From contig CM043962.1 of the NCBI GenBank assembly GCA_014529385.2, positions 46,357,098 to 46,421,097 on the forward strand: a stretch of DNA of 64,000 bases. The letters are read 5' to 3'. Below the pieces are notes generated by a model. The model did not search any database and was not told the DNA's origin. It worked only from the letters and a program-made list of their open reading frames with translations. The stretch comes from Adiantum capillus-veneris (lineage: Eukaryota > Streptophyta > Polypodiopsida > Polypodiales > Pteridaceae). Made by a program: the position numbers and the translations under genes. Numbering within the stretch: position 1 is the stretch's first letter; each line of letters starts with the position of its first letter. Shown here one piece after another: positions 44,994 to 60,559 of this stretch.

Positions 44994-45968
44994 TCTGCCC
45001 CACGCCTAATGGTAGTGATTAAGTAGTGGAGCAATAGGAGGAAGCCAAAATGTTGGGTTTGTTAGCCCCTAATTTTTAGGGGTCAAACTTGGAGTGTAGG
45101 CTTTTCTTTTTTGTAAATGGAAATGAAAATTGAAAATCAAAAATAAAATATTTGGGTCTATTTTTTATCCTAAATTGTGTTGGCTGGAGTAAATGGCCAC
45201 CCTCAAAAAGTGGGCTAGCCCCAAAAATTCCCCCTCATCATTAATTTGACATTCAAGTCTACTTTTCCCTCCCTCCGCTCACTCCTTCTCTCTCTACATA
45301 CCAGACTTGACCCCTCCTCTCTCTAGAACGAAAAATCTTGGTTTTCACTCTCTCTCCTATTGAAAGGTTACCTTTCTAGCCTCCTCTCTCTCTCCAACCT
45401 ACCTTCCCCTTCTCTCCCAAGCCTAGTTCTGAGTTTTGACTCCTTTTTGGCTATGGAGAGCTTCTAATACATTCCATTTTCCCCTTCTTGGAGGCCTTCC
45501 TCTCATGCTTGCACCCATTCTCCACTCTCATCTTGGGGGCTCATATACATCTTGTAGAGCTTAGTAGCTTCAACTACCCAAGCTTAGGGTTTAGGGAACT
45601 TCAATTTGCAAAGCTTTAGGGTTAGAGATCTTCAGCTTTAAAGGCTTTAGGCTTTGAGAACCTTCAACTTGCAAAGATTTATGGGGTAAGGGAGCTTCAA
45701 CTTGCAGAGTGCAAGAAGCTTGGATAGTATGAGTCATAGACCTCATTCAAGGGTAGACTCATTTTGTTACAGCAATGAGTAAGACAACAATGGCCATTGG
45801 GTAATCACAACCTTTGTGACATGCATATGGGTGACAATGCGGCCAAGCACAAAGGGAGTCCACAAAGTCTCTCGTCGATGCATTGGACTAAAGTCCCATC
45901 ATTGGAAGGGTTGTATATTGAAGATGAAGCAGGTGACTGATGGAAGCAACTACAACACGTCTAGAAAG
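44994..45968. other. Pyrimidine-rich, no recognised gene
   Basis: Includes CT-rich sequence around 45260-45420 and repeated short AGGGTTTAGGGAACTTCAA-like phrases at 45580-45700. They contain TTTAGGG-like words but do not form a telomeric array. Confidence 0.45.
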
Positions 45969-46490
45969 CTTCTCAACTATGGATCAAAAATATCGATCAC
46001 AAGCGCTTTCTTGCTAATTGTAAGTATTTCTATTGTTGCTTGTAGCAAATGCTATGCTTTTGCATGAAGTCTCTCATGAGGAACTTTGCGAGCATGGTGT
46101 TTGGCTTGTGCAGATATTTTTCCATCAACATTTATGGAGTGGGAGCCTTTGGAGGCACTCTCCAAAACTTTCGAGGCTCACCACTTTGAGTTTGGCTCAT
46201 TGCTATATTCTATATGCACTGTGCCGCAACTTCTCAACTATGGATCAACAACACCAATTGAAAGCGCTTTCTTGCTAATTTTAAGTATTTCTAGTGCTGT
46301 TTGTAGCAAACACTATGTTGTTGCATGAAGTCTCTAATGAGGAAACTCTTTGGGCATGGTGTTTGGCTTGTGCATATATTTTTTCATCAACATTTATGGA
46401 ATGGGAGCCTCTAAAGGCGCTCTTCAGAACTTTCAAGGCTCACCACTTTGAGTTCGGCTCTAGATGCATTGTGTCGGAGCTTGCGTAATG
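45969..46490 (+). repeat. 261-bp tandem duplication
   Basis: The block from CTTCTCAACTATGGATCA at 45969 recurs at 46230, with about 10% differences. Frames in both copies give similar peptides (AWCLACADIFPSTFMEWEPL and AWCLACAYIFSSTFMEWEPL). This could be a remnant of repeated coding sequence, but no domain is recognisable. Confidence 0.9.
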
Positions 46491-46989
46491 GTCCATCTTC
46501 TTGAGTTTTTGCCATATTAGGCATGCAAATCACACAGAGTTCAAGGTCATTATAATGATAAAAATTTTGCCCGAGCTCACACCAGTGTAATTTGTATTTT
46601 GACACTATGAGGTAATGAGAGAGTTTCCCTCTCGTTTTATACAAAGTCCATACAAATGTTCACCTACGACGTTGCCGTGCCATTAGTTTGCATTTTCTTG
46701 AATTTTTTGTCATTGAAAACACTTCTGCATTGTATATTGCTTAGTGCCTTTTTTTTCTCATTGTTATGGCGTTGAGATTAGAAACCTGCGATGAAAGAGG
46801 TACATTGTAGGCCAAAAAAAAAAAAAAAGACCCTTCAGGTGGCAAATCTTCTATGTCAAGAGAGATCTCATGAAAGAATTATGTTGAGAGAGGAAAGTCT
46901 CCAAAAAGTTACATGCTTGCATTAATGTAGAATGTTTTCATTGTGGCAAGAAAGACAACACAATGTGGGTGCATCCTTAGAAAGAGCAA
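46491..46989. other. No recognised gene
   Basis: Contains a short A-run at 46815-46829. A plus-strand zinc-knuckle-like string, CFHCGKKDN, lies near 46933 but is isolated. Confidence 0.35.
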
Positions 46990-48370
46990 GATCACAAGAG
47001 ATCAAACATAAGTCTCGCTGGCGGATCTCATCAATCTCCTCCATGGTCAGTAGTCTGATCGAGAGTCGTATGTGTCGGGCCAAAGTGATCCGAATCCTCT
47101 GGTGCAGCCTCCGTTGTTTCTTTGTAGTCTTCCACAGTCGTGGGCGTTTGGACCTCCCTAGCTCGGTTGCTCAGTCGATCAACGTGTCTCTAGTGTGAGG
47201 AGAATGTGGGCTCGACTTTGGTAGTAGATCCTCTGGATGCAGTGTCTGCTCTAAAGATGTCTGTGATCTCTCTCTGAGATTGGCTAGCCTCTCCTCTTAT
47301 CAGGCTCTTTCTGTGTCTGCGTAACACGAGCAAAAACAATCCCAGGCATCTCTGGTCCTCGTACCCCATGACCATAGAGTGTTCCAAAGCCTTCTCTGAA
47401 TAGGCAATGGAAGCGGCCTCGTATCTCATAGTACACTGGGCAGTGACATGTGTAGTGCAACTCTGTCTCAGGCTCCATGTGACACAAGGGGCACGTCCTG
47501 GCCTATGCTGGTACTTTGTTGTATCTCCCAGTCTCGACCTGAAGCTTGTGTGAAGATGTGCGTATTTGGCCGATAGCACATTGTATCCCATGAGACAAGT
47601 GGGTGTCCATGTATCTAGGTCTCATCACAAAGCCGTCCTTCGTAAGTTGGAGAAGATGCTCTCTATTGAAAGCCATCTTCGTGCCCATCTCCTGTGCTGA
47701 TTGTATTTTATGTCCTCCTAGAGTTTAGCTGAGTCAGGTCCTGGCGGATGAGCCTGGTAATCTCGGATTGTGTAATAGTCAGAGAGGGTGTGTCCATGAG
47801 TACTAGAAGGGGGTCAATCTGTTTATGCTGAACCCATGTGCCTAAAACCATGATGTCACTCCCCATACCAGCATGTTGTATCTCTCTGCAAGGCTAACTA
47901 TCAAGAGGACTCAAGTGCTAGGCGGGCATATCTGTCTCTAGGAAGGTCCCACACGCGGTGTATAACGAAGACTGATCTGGTAAGCGCCTGAACCACTAGT
48001 GGGGGGCAAACCAGCTTTGCATGGATAATGTCATGTGGTACTGAAGCCATGGCCCTTATAAGCAGTGACATCATAGAGATCAGAGGTTTCTCCATGTCCA
48101 CCCATCCATTAATGCGACCTGACCTCCCATGATGGTCCAATGAAGGTCCCCATATCTTAGCTCCATAGAGCAACGTGGAAGCCACCAAAGTGTCAAAGAG
48201 CCAGAGCTTCGTCCTTGAACATGTGAACACATCCTCTCCAATCTACCCAATGCTGCATAGGCTCTGGTCAATCTAGTCTCTGCTGCTCTCTTCAATGAAA
48301 AAGTTGGTCCACTAAAGACCACTCCAAGGTAAGTGTAAGCATCTGTATACTCCACTGTCTCCTGACCGTA
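46990..48370 (-). pseudogene. LINE ORF2 C-terminal region with zinc finger
   Basis: Follows the RT. It includes AYTYLGVVFSG and TLLYGAKIWGPS, typical thumb and connection strings, in 48355-47901. A C-x2-C-x8-H-x4-C finger (CPLCHMEPETELHYTCHC) lies near 47440-47495. Frames change several times. Confidence 0.75.
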
Positions 48371-49225
48371 TGTGAATGCGGGTGTTATCCTCCTAATCCA
48401 CTATGGGGTGGTATTAAACACCATAGCCTTGGTTTTACCAAGGTTGACAGACAAACCACTTTCATGGTGGGCAAACCTATGCAAAGCATCCGCGTGATGT
48501 TGCATCCCCTTCGGAGAGTCGGAGATCAACACAATATCATCATCATATAACAATAGGGGAATCCATGTCCCTACCAGTTGTGCACCTTTATCACCATCTC
48601 TCTCAATATAGTCAGAAACCTCATCCACATACATATCAAATAGAGTAGGAGAGAGCGGGCAGCCCTTTCACTTTGATAGTGGATTGAATCATGTAGATAG
48701 CTCCTCTGAAGTGTGTAATATGCCCCACTATTGACCTGTATAATGCCATGATCCCCGAAATCAGCTCTGTGGGGTACTCCCATCTCTTGTAGGATGCGCA
48801 TCAATCTAGCTGTAGGTACTATGTCAAAAGCTTTGTGGAAGTCCACAAAGGTACAGTAGATCCGTCTCCCATGTGATCTACCCTCCTTAATAATGGCTCT
48901 GAGTGTCAGGATGTGGTCAAGAGTAGAAAACCCTCTCCTGAAACCTGTCTACCCGGCTGCGCGTATGCCCTTCCTCTCTGTCCATCTACTCAGCTCTGCT
49001 GCTCAAGAATGGATGCGTACAATCATGCCAATGTGTCTCCAATCATGATGGTGCGATAATTTCCAAGCTCCATAGGGTCTCCTGATTTGTAGATAGGTAC
49101 AATAGTAGATAATGTTGAACATAACTGCTAGAAGCTCTGCGAGCAAATCCTTGGCATGTATAAAATGCTCAGCCACTAAGCCATCATGATCATATGCTCT
49201 CCCAGTGTGGTTTGGTGGTACAAAA
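48370..49225 (-). pseudogene. LINE reverse transcriptase
   Basis: Readable motifs in order: GRAYDHDGLVAEHFIHA, then VPIYKSGDP-x-x-x-GNYRTIMIG, then FRRGFSTLDHILTLRAII, then VDFHKAFDIVP (48846 region). The active site LLLYDDDIVLIS (48401-48634) follows, with YDDD where YADD is usual. SGLSVNLGKTKAMVF comes last. Stops interrupt between motifs. This enzyme would carry out target-primed reverse transcription. Confidence 0.85.
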
Positions 49226-49239
49226 AAAGGACCTATTTT

Positions 49240-51570
49240 ACTTCTACCAATGAAAAGTGGGGATTGGTAAATTTTTTTTAGTTTAGGTCAAAACTTTTCG
49301 GACCTTGTGTTTTTAGATTCTTCTTTTGAAGATCTATCCACTGATATATAGTATGATAGGTAGTTTTTCATGTGACATGTAGAAATTGTAACTCAAAGAT
49401 TTGTCAAAGGTGCTGTCAAGGACAATCCTTTTTGTACCACCAAAGCGTGCTTTTATCCCCTATTGATGGACTTCTTCACCATCTTAACAGTGAAGAAAGC
49501 ATCGAGATTATGGGGGCCCACGATCAGCGTGCTCTTGACTCTTTGCAGTGCTTCGTCTCGCCATCGAGATGCAGATGTTACTCGGTAAGGGAGCAAGGTC
49601 GACCACTATAGGGACGGAAACTCTTTATCATGAGTTTAACATCCCACCTGTACCTGCATTCTGTGGGGGACAACCAGCAAGGGCTTTTGACAAGTACCAC
49701 TTGGTTTCATCCACCTGGATAGGCTCCTTTGGTAAACAAGAAGCCTAAGAACCAATCGTTCAAGAGATGGACTTGGACAACGAGAACCTAGAATTGGATG
49801 AATAAATAAATCCCTAGGGCTGACTTTAGCTCAGTCCGCTACCACGCAAGGGACAAGTGGGACGAGAGGCATTCGTGCCCGGCATTGGAGCCCTATAAGA
49901 CGGCTAGCTATGAACAAACATGTGGGTACCTGCCCTGCAGCTCAATAGGAGCATTGTAGTGTAGGAAGGAGGAGAGAATGTTGGCTCTTGCGGAGTAGGT
50001 GGACTCAAACTGGCGCGTAGTTGGGGGTGCGAACATAGAGTTTGTGCACTGTGCTCCCAGTTAGAGGGTCATTCGCTTTCACATTTTCTTGTGTCTTGCT
50101 TGGAGTTTGTTTGATGGACCTAGGGGGTGGTGGCTAAACTGGTTCAACTCCACCTTCAACAATATCGACCCGCCATTGGACCTTGAAGAGATGACCGTTA
50201 CCCTCCTTGGTGGGCTCCCATGGTACTACACAGACCGTTGCCTTGTTAAACAAGAGGGGGACTGTATCCAAGATCTTGACAACATCTGAGTCATCCTTGA
50301 CTATGACTGACCAGAAGCCCTTAGCGAGGTATGTTGTACTTTCAATTTCTCCTCCATGCCCAAGGATTTGAGGTCCTGAATCCATTGTGTCAGCTCAAAT
50401 CTATTCGGGACTCTCCCACTGAAGCCAAACACCAGCGTAAGCTTAGATTGCATGGCAAGCTTCTTTTTAGATGGAATCGCCTCTACAAACTCCATTTGCT
50501 ATGGAAGAGACTTCTTCAAAGCACTGTAAGCTCGATGTGCCTGTCCATCTTTGAGTAGAGAGGCTGGTGGGATGCGGCTGCCCTTCTAGGTTTGTCATGA
50601 TTTGCACTTGAGGAATGGAACCGTAGTGCACGTCTCTATGGCGAAGTTCCTTGGTGAGGCTGTGCCCCGGTACTTGAGTGCTCTGCATAGGCGAATGGAA
50701 GGATAATGTCTTCCTTCCTATGCATACTATTATACTCCGATCCCTTTTGAGGGAAATGACGTTATTCTTCCCGAGCGAAGCCAAATGAGCGAATAGAGCC
50801 ACTCAATTGCCTTGCCCCCACCGAGGGGGGGGGGGGGGGGGGGTAGCCTCACCAAAAGGAGGTTGGGAGATGAAAGGGAGACATCACCAACCTCAGTGGA
50901 CGCCACCTGTGAGGCGACGCCCTCTCAAGCGGGTATGGCATTTTAATGGGAAAATCATTGGGTTACAAGGGCTGTTTAGCATGGTGAGCGATAAGCTACC
51001 TGGCAGAGGAAACTCCAAAGGGAAGGCCGAAGCAATTTTTGTAGTACGTGGGCCTTTGACCAGAGGTACTTGGTTCCTGTCACGCCCATTACTAGTCAGC
51101 GAGATGGGTCTCTCAAGGGCACTGCCCTAAGAGTGTAGATAATCGAGGCCTCTTGGGGAAGCAAAGGCTCACGTAGTCCTGGGGAAACTAGTGACAAAAG
51201 CATCTGCCCTAGAGCTTGGGCGCATTCAGTTTTGGTCGTTCTTCTTGTGCATTTTCTTGATGTACCGGGGGAATGACCGAGCGTACCCAAACCCGACTCC
51301 TAAAACAAAACAAAACAAACAAAGCACATGAGTGTGGGCATGGATCAGGGGGGTCGAGAAGGGGAGGTTATCCAGGAACTGTGTACAAAGATGATGCGTA
51401 TTGGCCCCATGCCTCTGTAGAGGTAATGGCAAGAGGAGGGGGGCGTGCTCATGAAAGTGTCACCATGCCTCACGTGAGTTCTGACTCAAGAATAGCCAGT
51501 ACAGATCCTGCTTTAGTGGAGCCCTCTTCTTCTGCTGTACTAAGCGTCAAACGTCAACCTATGACCCCCA
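49240..51570. other. Insertion of unknown origin within the LINE
   Basis: Interrupts the LINE between the NNWYDEECRETR linker and the RT start. Plus-strand peptides such as LPWYYTDRCLVKQEGD (50089-50289) and RNGTVVHVSMAKFLGEAVPRYLSALHRR (about 50610-50690) look like decayed coding sequence, but I recognise no family. No LTRs, terminal inverted repeats or target duplications were found. A 19-G run lies at 50825-50843. Confidence 0.5.
50825..50843 (+). repeat. Poly-G tract (19 G)
   Basis: Uninterrupted G run between CCGA and TAGCC. Confidence 0.9.
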
Positions 51571-51589
51571 AAAACACCTCCCTTTGAAG

Positions 51590-52850
51590 TATGGCTCTTG
51601 TTTCGCGGCATTCCTCATCATACCAGTTGTTCTGGGGCATGCTCCCAAAGTGCCATTTCTGCTCAGGCTGGGTGTGTGGGTATGCCTCTATTGTTGCATC
51701 ATGTAATGTCTGTGTCAATATAGTAGTAAGCTCCTCCAGAGGTCTCCCTAGCTCATTAGTGCACAGGCATCTGTAGATCCCAGCTATGTATACAGAGACT
51801 TTCTCCTACGTGAAGGTGTAGCGAGTAGGGACTGCTACCCGTGGCCTATGAGCTACACTAAACTAGAAAGAGATGATCATCGACACAAGGGCATGATCTA
51901 CTGCCACACCAATAGGTTTGGGTCCAATCATGAGATTTTGGATACTAGAGATGAAGATCGGCTATGCCATAACATAATCCAGTGTGTTGGCTCCGTGTCT
52001 GTGTGGAAAGCATGTAAAACCTTCCGCAACGGAAAATCTCTGTAGTCCATTCAAGATGGCCAATCCATGTGCACTCCCATGTCTATAAAGTGTCATCCAT
52101 ACCCAGTATACTCCACATTCTCTGATAGTCTAGACAGGCCCGTCTCTGCAACATCCAGCTCTCTTAGCATCTCCTCTGAAGTATCATAAAACTGGTGATG
52201 GGCAGTCCTAGCATTGAAGTCCCCTAGGATGATAATGTCACCATCTCTAGAGAACTCCCATATATCATCATCCAAAATAGAGAAGGGGGGATGTCCTGTG
52301 GGTGGTGCATATACTAACGTACTTGGGAGAAAGTAGCAAATAGCAATGTAAAGATATCTGCATGTCTCTACTCTCAATCTCAACCACATGTACCTAGCAT
52401 GCTCATCCCTCCGGGCTGTATGTATCAATGGCTGCAACTCCAAAATAGAGATGTCCTGTGGGTGGTGCATATACTAACGTAATTGGGGGAAAGTAGCAAA
52501 TAGCAATGTAAAGATATCTGCATGTCTCTACTCTCAATCTTAGCCACATGTACCTAGCATGCTCATCCCTCCGGGCTCTATGTATCAATGGCTGCAACTC
52601 CTCCCTGAATAACACTCCCACTCCCCCTGAGCCCCGCCCTCTGTGCTTTGATCGTGTCTCGTGTATGCAGGTTGTCTCCCATCTGTATCCATTGACGTGA
52701 GGCAATAACTGCCTAGGGGCCTGATGTGTCTCGGAGTAGAAATCGATGTCTCTCCCAATAAAACTATCCTCAAAAGCACCCACATCAAGGTACATAGATC
52801 CATTGCAATTCCAAGTAGCAACTTGGAGTGTGGTCCCATAGGTCTCGCAC
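51590..52850 (-). pseudogene. LINE endonuclease and linker
   Basis: An APE-type endonuclease, which nicks target DNA, begins at ATWNCNGSMYLDVGAFEDSF (about 52830-52770). It continues with GVGVLFREEL, then IIILGDFNARTAHH (52093-52470 frame), and ends with ANTLDYVMA and IGPKPIGVAVDHALVSM (about 51990-51880). The linker reads NNWYDEECRETR at about 51605-51640. A 160-bp tandem duplication and several stops break it. Confidence 0.82.
52291..52610 (-). repeat. 160-bp tandem duplication in LINE endonuclease
   Basis: ATGTCCTGTGGGTGGTGCAT occurs at 52291 and again at 52451, with the intervening 160 bp repeated almost exactly through GGCTGCAACTCC. Because 160 is not a multiple of three, it shifts the frame. 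Confidence 0.93.
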
Positions 52851-52852
52851 CA

Positions 52853-53754
52853 TCATGTGGAGCATCGGTTCAAAATCACCACTCTTCCATCTCGGTAAAA
52901 TGAAACCTTACATTTTTTCCTTGCCTCTCTAATCTTTGTCATTACCTCCTGCATATGAGCGATCTGTGAGAGGGTGAGGTCGTCCCCGAGAAAGATGCCC
53001 ATCTTCTTAAGAGTTGGTCTCTTCTTCAAAAAGTCCTTTATTGCTTCCATGGAGGAAAAACGAAGGATGAGTGCCCTTTCTTTCAAGGGTTTCCCATTGC
53101 TCCCATTTTTCTTATTACCCACTTTCCAAGCTCCCGTGTGCATCTACTCATTGACCCCCATTATAGTCATGAGTTCTTTTACCTCTTCGTCCACATTATC
53201 TTTGTCTTTAAGGTCACAAATTCTCATATGTAAAGCGCGCGCATGTCTTCTTTTCTCCTCTTCTAGTGTCATATTAATAATGGTTGATGTGGACGTTGTT
53301 TCCTTGCCTTTTCCTTTCTTGGAAACCTCGATCCATTTTTCGGCCTCATCCGCTTTCTATCGAGTCTTTGTAATAACATCCAACCAAGAAGTCGTAATTT
53401 CTTGTGTTGCTCTTTCCTCTCTTTGATGGCTTGCACTTGCTCTTTAATCATGTTGAGTTCTTCTATTATTGATGGTTGCACTTCTCCCTCTTTAAGTGCT
53501 TTTTGGGATCGCCGCACCTCGGCAAGCTCCTTCTTGAGTAGCGCAATCTCTTCATCTTGGGTCTTCACACGGTCTTCGAGTGTGGTTATCTTACCTTCTC
53601 GGACCAACACACGTTCTTCGAGCATATTTATTGTGCCCAAGAGGTTGAGGTTGGTCTTGTTAATGGTCTTGGTCATCTCTTCTTTGCACTTTTGAGTGGC
53701 ATCCTCTAAGGGGTCAACTTTGTCACTCTGTTTCTTCATGCTTGATAGCTGCAT
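52853..53754 (-). pseudogene. LINE ORF1
   Basis: Segment 53754-53269 is a coiled coil (INMLEERVLVREGKITTLED, ELAEVRRSQKAL). After a frame change, EEKRRHARALHMRICDLKDK leads into a TAG. It is followed by TGAWKVGNKK, RALILRFSSMEAIKDFL, MGIFLGDDLTLSQIAHMQE and FYRDGRVVIL (53143-52853). The order coiled coil, RNA-recognition-like core and GDDLT segment matches LINE ORF1 proteins, which coat element RNA. Confidence 0.75.
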
Positions 53755-53879
53755 AAAGCGAGAGGGAAGGAGGGGTCACACCTATGCAGATACGTGCTTC
53801 CTCATTATGCATACATATGTATTGCGCTCCCACATCACGCATACATGCTTATGCCACACCCACTTACATTCTTTGCAAT

Positions 53880-54190
53880 TCTGAAATTACTGAAAATTTG
53901 AAAAAAATTTGCACTTTTGAGGTTACTGAAAGTGTGAAGATTTTGCACTTCTGAATTTTTGAAATTTTGAAAATTTCGTACCCCATTGAAATTGCTCAAT
54001 CTTTGAAAAACTCTGAGTTTGAAATATTTTTGTTGTCTGAAAATTTAAACGTGCAAGGGGGGGGCAGGGCTGAGGGTGGTGGGGCAAGAGGGGTGAGCTG
54101 GGGAGAGGGGGGAGGGGGGCGGGGGGACTAGACTGAGGGTCACGGGGGGGGAGAGAGAGAGAGAGAGAGAAGAGAGAGAGAGACCCAAGG
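53880..54190. repeat. Low-complexity GAAAATTT, G-rich and (GA)n block
   Basis: TTTGAAAATT-like words at 53885-54040 are followed by an almost pure G/A-rich block at 54056-54150 and a (GA)n run at 54151-54182. Open frames here are compositional. Confidence 0.85.
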
Positions 54191-54592
54191 GTTAAAAGCA
54201 AGATAGGGGCAAGACAAAAGCGAATAAGTCTAGTATAGAGGAAATTAATGAAACTAAGACAACATTGTTTAGTTTATCTCTAGCTTTGAGGATGCTTTGT
54301 TGGTCACAACATTGATGGTTAGATTTGGATCACACATTTAGGCATGTTGTTTCATTTGGTATCACCAAAAGGTAGTGTTAATTCTATAAAGTCTATAAAT
54401 GATTCTTTTGTCCTCTTGACTAAAATTTAAAGTCTTTTTAGTGCTAGGCAGTCAAATGATTCTGTCTTCATAAAGTAGTGTAGTTTATAGTATGAAAAAA
54501 AGCTAATTCAGAGAAAATTTATTGTCTAAAGCACAATTGCCTAATGATTTTGGAAACATGGTTCAACTTATCATAGATAATCGAATAACATC

Positions 54593-54642
<50 letters not shown>

Positions 54643-55071
54643 AGAAGAAGAGGATTTTACTCTCGTAGGAAACTATCCCAAGAGATCTCAAAGATCTATT
54701 CGACGAGCAGTGTTCGGGAAAATTCATTTTTCCAAACATATAAAATTCCTTTTCTTGATTTTGTCAAGAGGGAAATTTAGAAAATTAGGTCAAACTTTTC
54801 GGGTTTTTACACTATTTTTCTCTATTTTGGGGTGGAGTTTCTCCTTTTCCCCTTGCTCTCAACTGGCATTTTTGAAATTGAAAACGGCACGATATTAAGC
54901 TGAGACACATTTTTCCCGAACACTATCGACGAGAGTTGAATTCAAGACCTGTTATGCAAGAGGGAAATGTCATAACCAATCACAAGAAGATTTAGAAATA
55001 TTCTCATGTAGGAAAACGGAGCCTTTTTCAATGTTTTTCATACAATGCATAACATCATGAGCTTTTGCTCG
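54191..55071. other. No recognised gene; one (AG)n run
   Basis: AT-rich. A 46-bp (AG)n run at 54594-54639 runs into GAAGAAGAAG. Nothing else is supported. Confidence 0.5.
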
Positions 55072-55210
55072 AGAGGCACCACATACCTAGCTAGTTACGA
55101 TTGGGGGTAGGGGACCGCCGGCCCCGGTGGGTAGGGGACCACCGGCCCCCCCACCGGGGCCGGCGGTCCCCTGCCCCCAATCGCACCTAGCTAGGTATGC
55201 AGTGCCTCCC
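55072..55210. repeat. GC-rich foldback (inverted repeat) element
   Basis: Arms 55082-55131 and 55150-55199 (50 bp each) pair at 47 of 50 positions around an 18-base loop. Weaker pairing extends to GAGGCAC/GTGCCTC at the rims. The core is strongly GC-rich (GGGGACCGCCGGCCCCGG) in an AT-rich neighbourhood. No clear target duplication was found. It may be a small foldback/MITE-type element. Confidence 0.85.
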
Positions 55211-55690
55211 TCACAGAAACTCCTGATGTTGAGGTAAGTAGCAATGTGGGAATTATTGTGAGAATTTTTCCAAAACTTCTTGTGAATCTACCACACTACA
55301 AGTTAATCATGTGATAAAGTGTTAGGATAGAGATACATGCAATCTTTGGTAAAGCCAAATTGGCTATGGAAGGTGTCAAATGAAATGGATATTCTCATTC
55401 TTAGGGTTAAATCCATCGCTCAACATAAAACTTACGTATGTGAAAAATATAGGGACAAAATTCATACCTTTATTGTAAAATTTATATTATAGCCAATATC
55501 TACATCAATAAAATTAAGAAATTATTTAAAATTTGCCGTTGGGGATGATCACAAGGGTTCAAGCTCACGGCACAATTTATTTAAATTTAAAGACTGAAAT
55601 TGTAAACTTTTATTGTAAACCGAGTTGCATATTTATTTTCAAGCCAAATCTTAATAAAGAAATCAATTAAAATTGCCGCAGGGGGTGATC
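55211..55690. other. No recognised gene, 3' flank of CDPK gene
   Basis: AT-rich. A phrase around AAATTTGCCG(T)(T)GGGG-GATGATC at 55528-55560 recurs in altered form at 55664-55690, which suggests a roughly 140-bp imperfect duplication. Confidence 0.45.
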
Positions 55691-55696
55691 TTTATT
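55691..55696 (-). terminator. Putative poly(A) signal of CDPK gene
   Basis: AATAAA on the minus strand, about 41-46 nt after the stop codon of the kinase gene. Position and sequence fit, but there is no transcript evidence. Confidence 0.5.
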
Positions 55697-55736
55697 TAAA
55701 TTTAATGATTGAAAAATCATGAAGGCCCCAAATCGT

Positions 55737-60080
<4,344 letters not shown>

Positions 60081-60168
60081 GGAGGATAAATGCTTCTTTG
60101 TGAACCTGTGGATTGTATTTACTGATAGGCTTTCAAATAAGAGTGCATATGCTTGACCTGGTTTGTGT
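60081..60168 (-). promoter_or_regulatory. 5' flank of CDPK gene
   Basis: The start codon context is CCTCCATGGGG. No clear TATA box is visible on the minus strand in the first 90 bp, and the flank then runs into CT/CA microsatellites. A GA-rich leader is common in plant genes. Confidence 0.35.
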
Positions 60169-60238
60169 GGCTGATCTCTCTCTCTCTCTCTCTACCAATC
60201 AATACACATATACACAGACAATTGTGGAGTAAAATGTG

Positions 60239-60289
<51 letters not shown>

Positions 60290-60345
60290 ATACATATACA
60301 CAGACAATTGTGGAGTAAAATGTGGTCTTTCTCCCTCTCTCTGGC
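60169..60345 (+). repeat. CT/CA microsatellites with 86-bp duplicated unit
   Basis: (CT)n at 60175-60193 and 60239-60264, and (CA)n at 60265-60290. The phrase ACATATACACAGACAATTG occurs at 60206 and 60292, a spacing of 86 bp, so a unit containing the microsatellite was duplicated upstream of the kinase. Confidence 0.9.
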
Positions 60346-60525
60346 GCCTTGCTTGCTGATCGCTTGAGGTTTTCTTGGTCATGTCTAGGTGGCACGCATA
60401 TTTTTCTTCGATCTCACTCAAAGGTAAAAAGAGGAGGAAGAAAAGAATGAATGAATCAAAGAGAGACTACAAAAGATGACTTTTGAACTTGTAAGACCTA
60501 TACTAAGAGACCTAAAGGGGAGAAG

Positions 60526-60532
<7 letters not shown>

Positions 60533-60558
<26 letters not shown>
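60533..60558 (+). repeat. Poly-G tract (26 G)
   Basis: Uninterrupted run of 26 G inside a purine-rich stretch, about 450 bp upstream of the kinase start codon. Confidence 0.9.

Positions 60559-60559
<1 letters not shown>

Larger units (their letters stand above)
46990..53754 (-). mobile_element. Decayed non-LTR retrotransposon (LINE) interrupted by about 2.3 kb
   Basis: Minus-strand order is ORF1 (coiled coil plus RNA-binding-like domain), APE-type endonuclease, linker, RT, and a C-terminal zinc finger. Stops and frameshifts occur throughout. Unrelated DNA of about 2.3 kb (about 49240-51570) separates the linker from the RT, where relatives have a few hundred bases. The 3' end and poly(A) were not identified, so the left limit is approximate. 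Confidence 0.85.

Noticed and set aside
45580-45700. TTTAGGG-like words suggesting telomeric sequence
   Set aside because: Irregular phrases in unrelated context, not a tandem array.
46920-46980. Possible plus-strand zinc knuckle (CFHCGKKDN)
   Set aside because: Lacks the final His/Cys spacing and has no neighbouring gag features.
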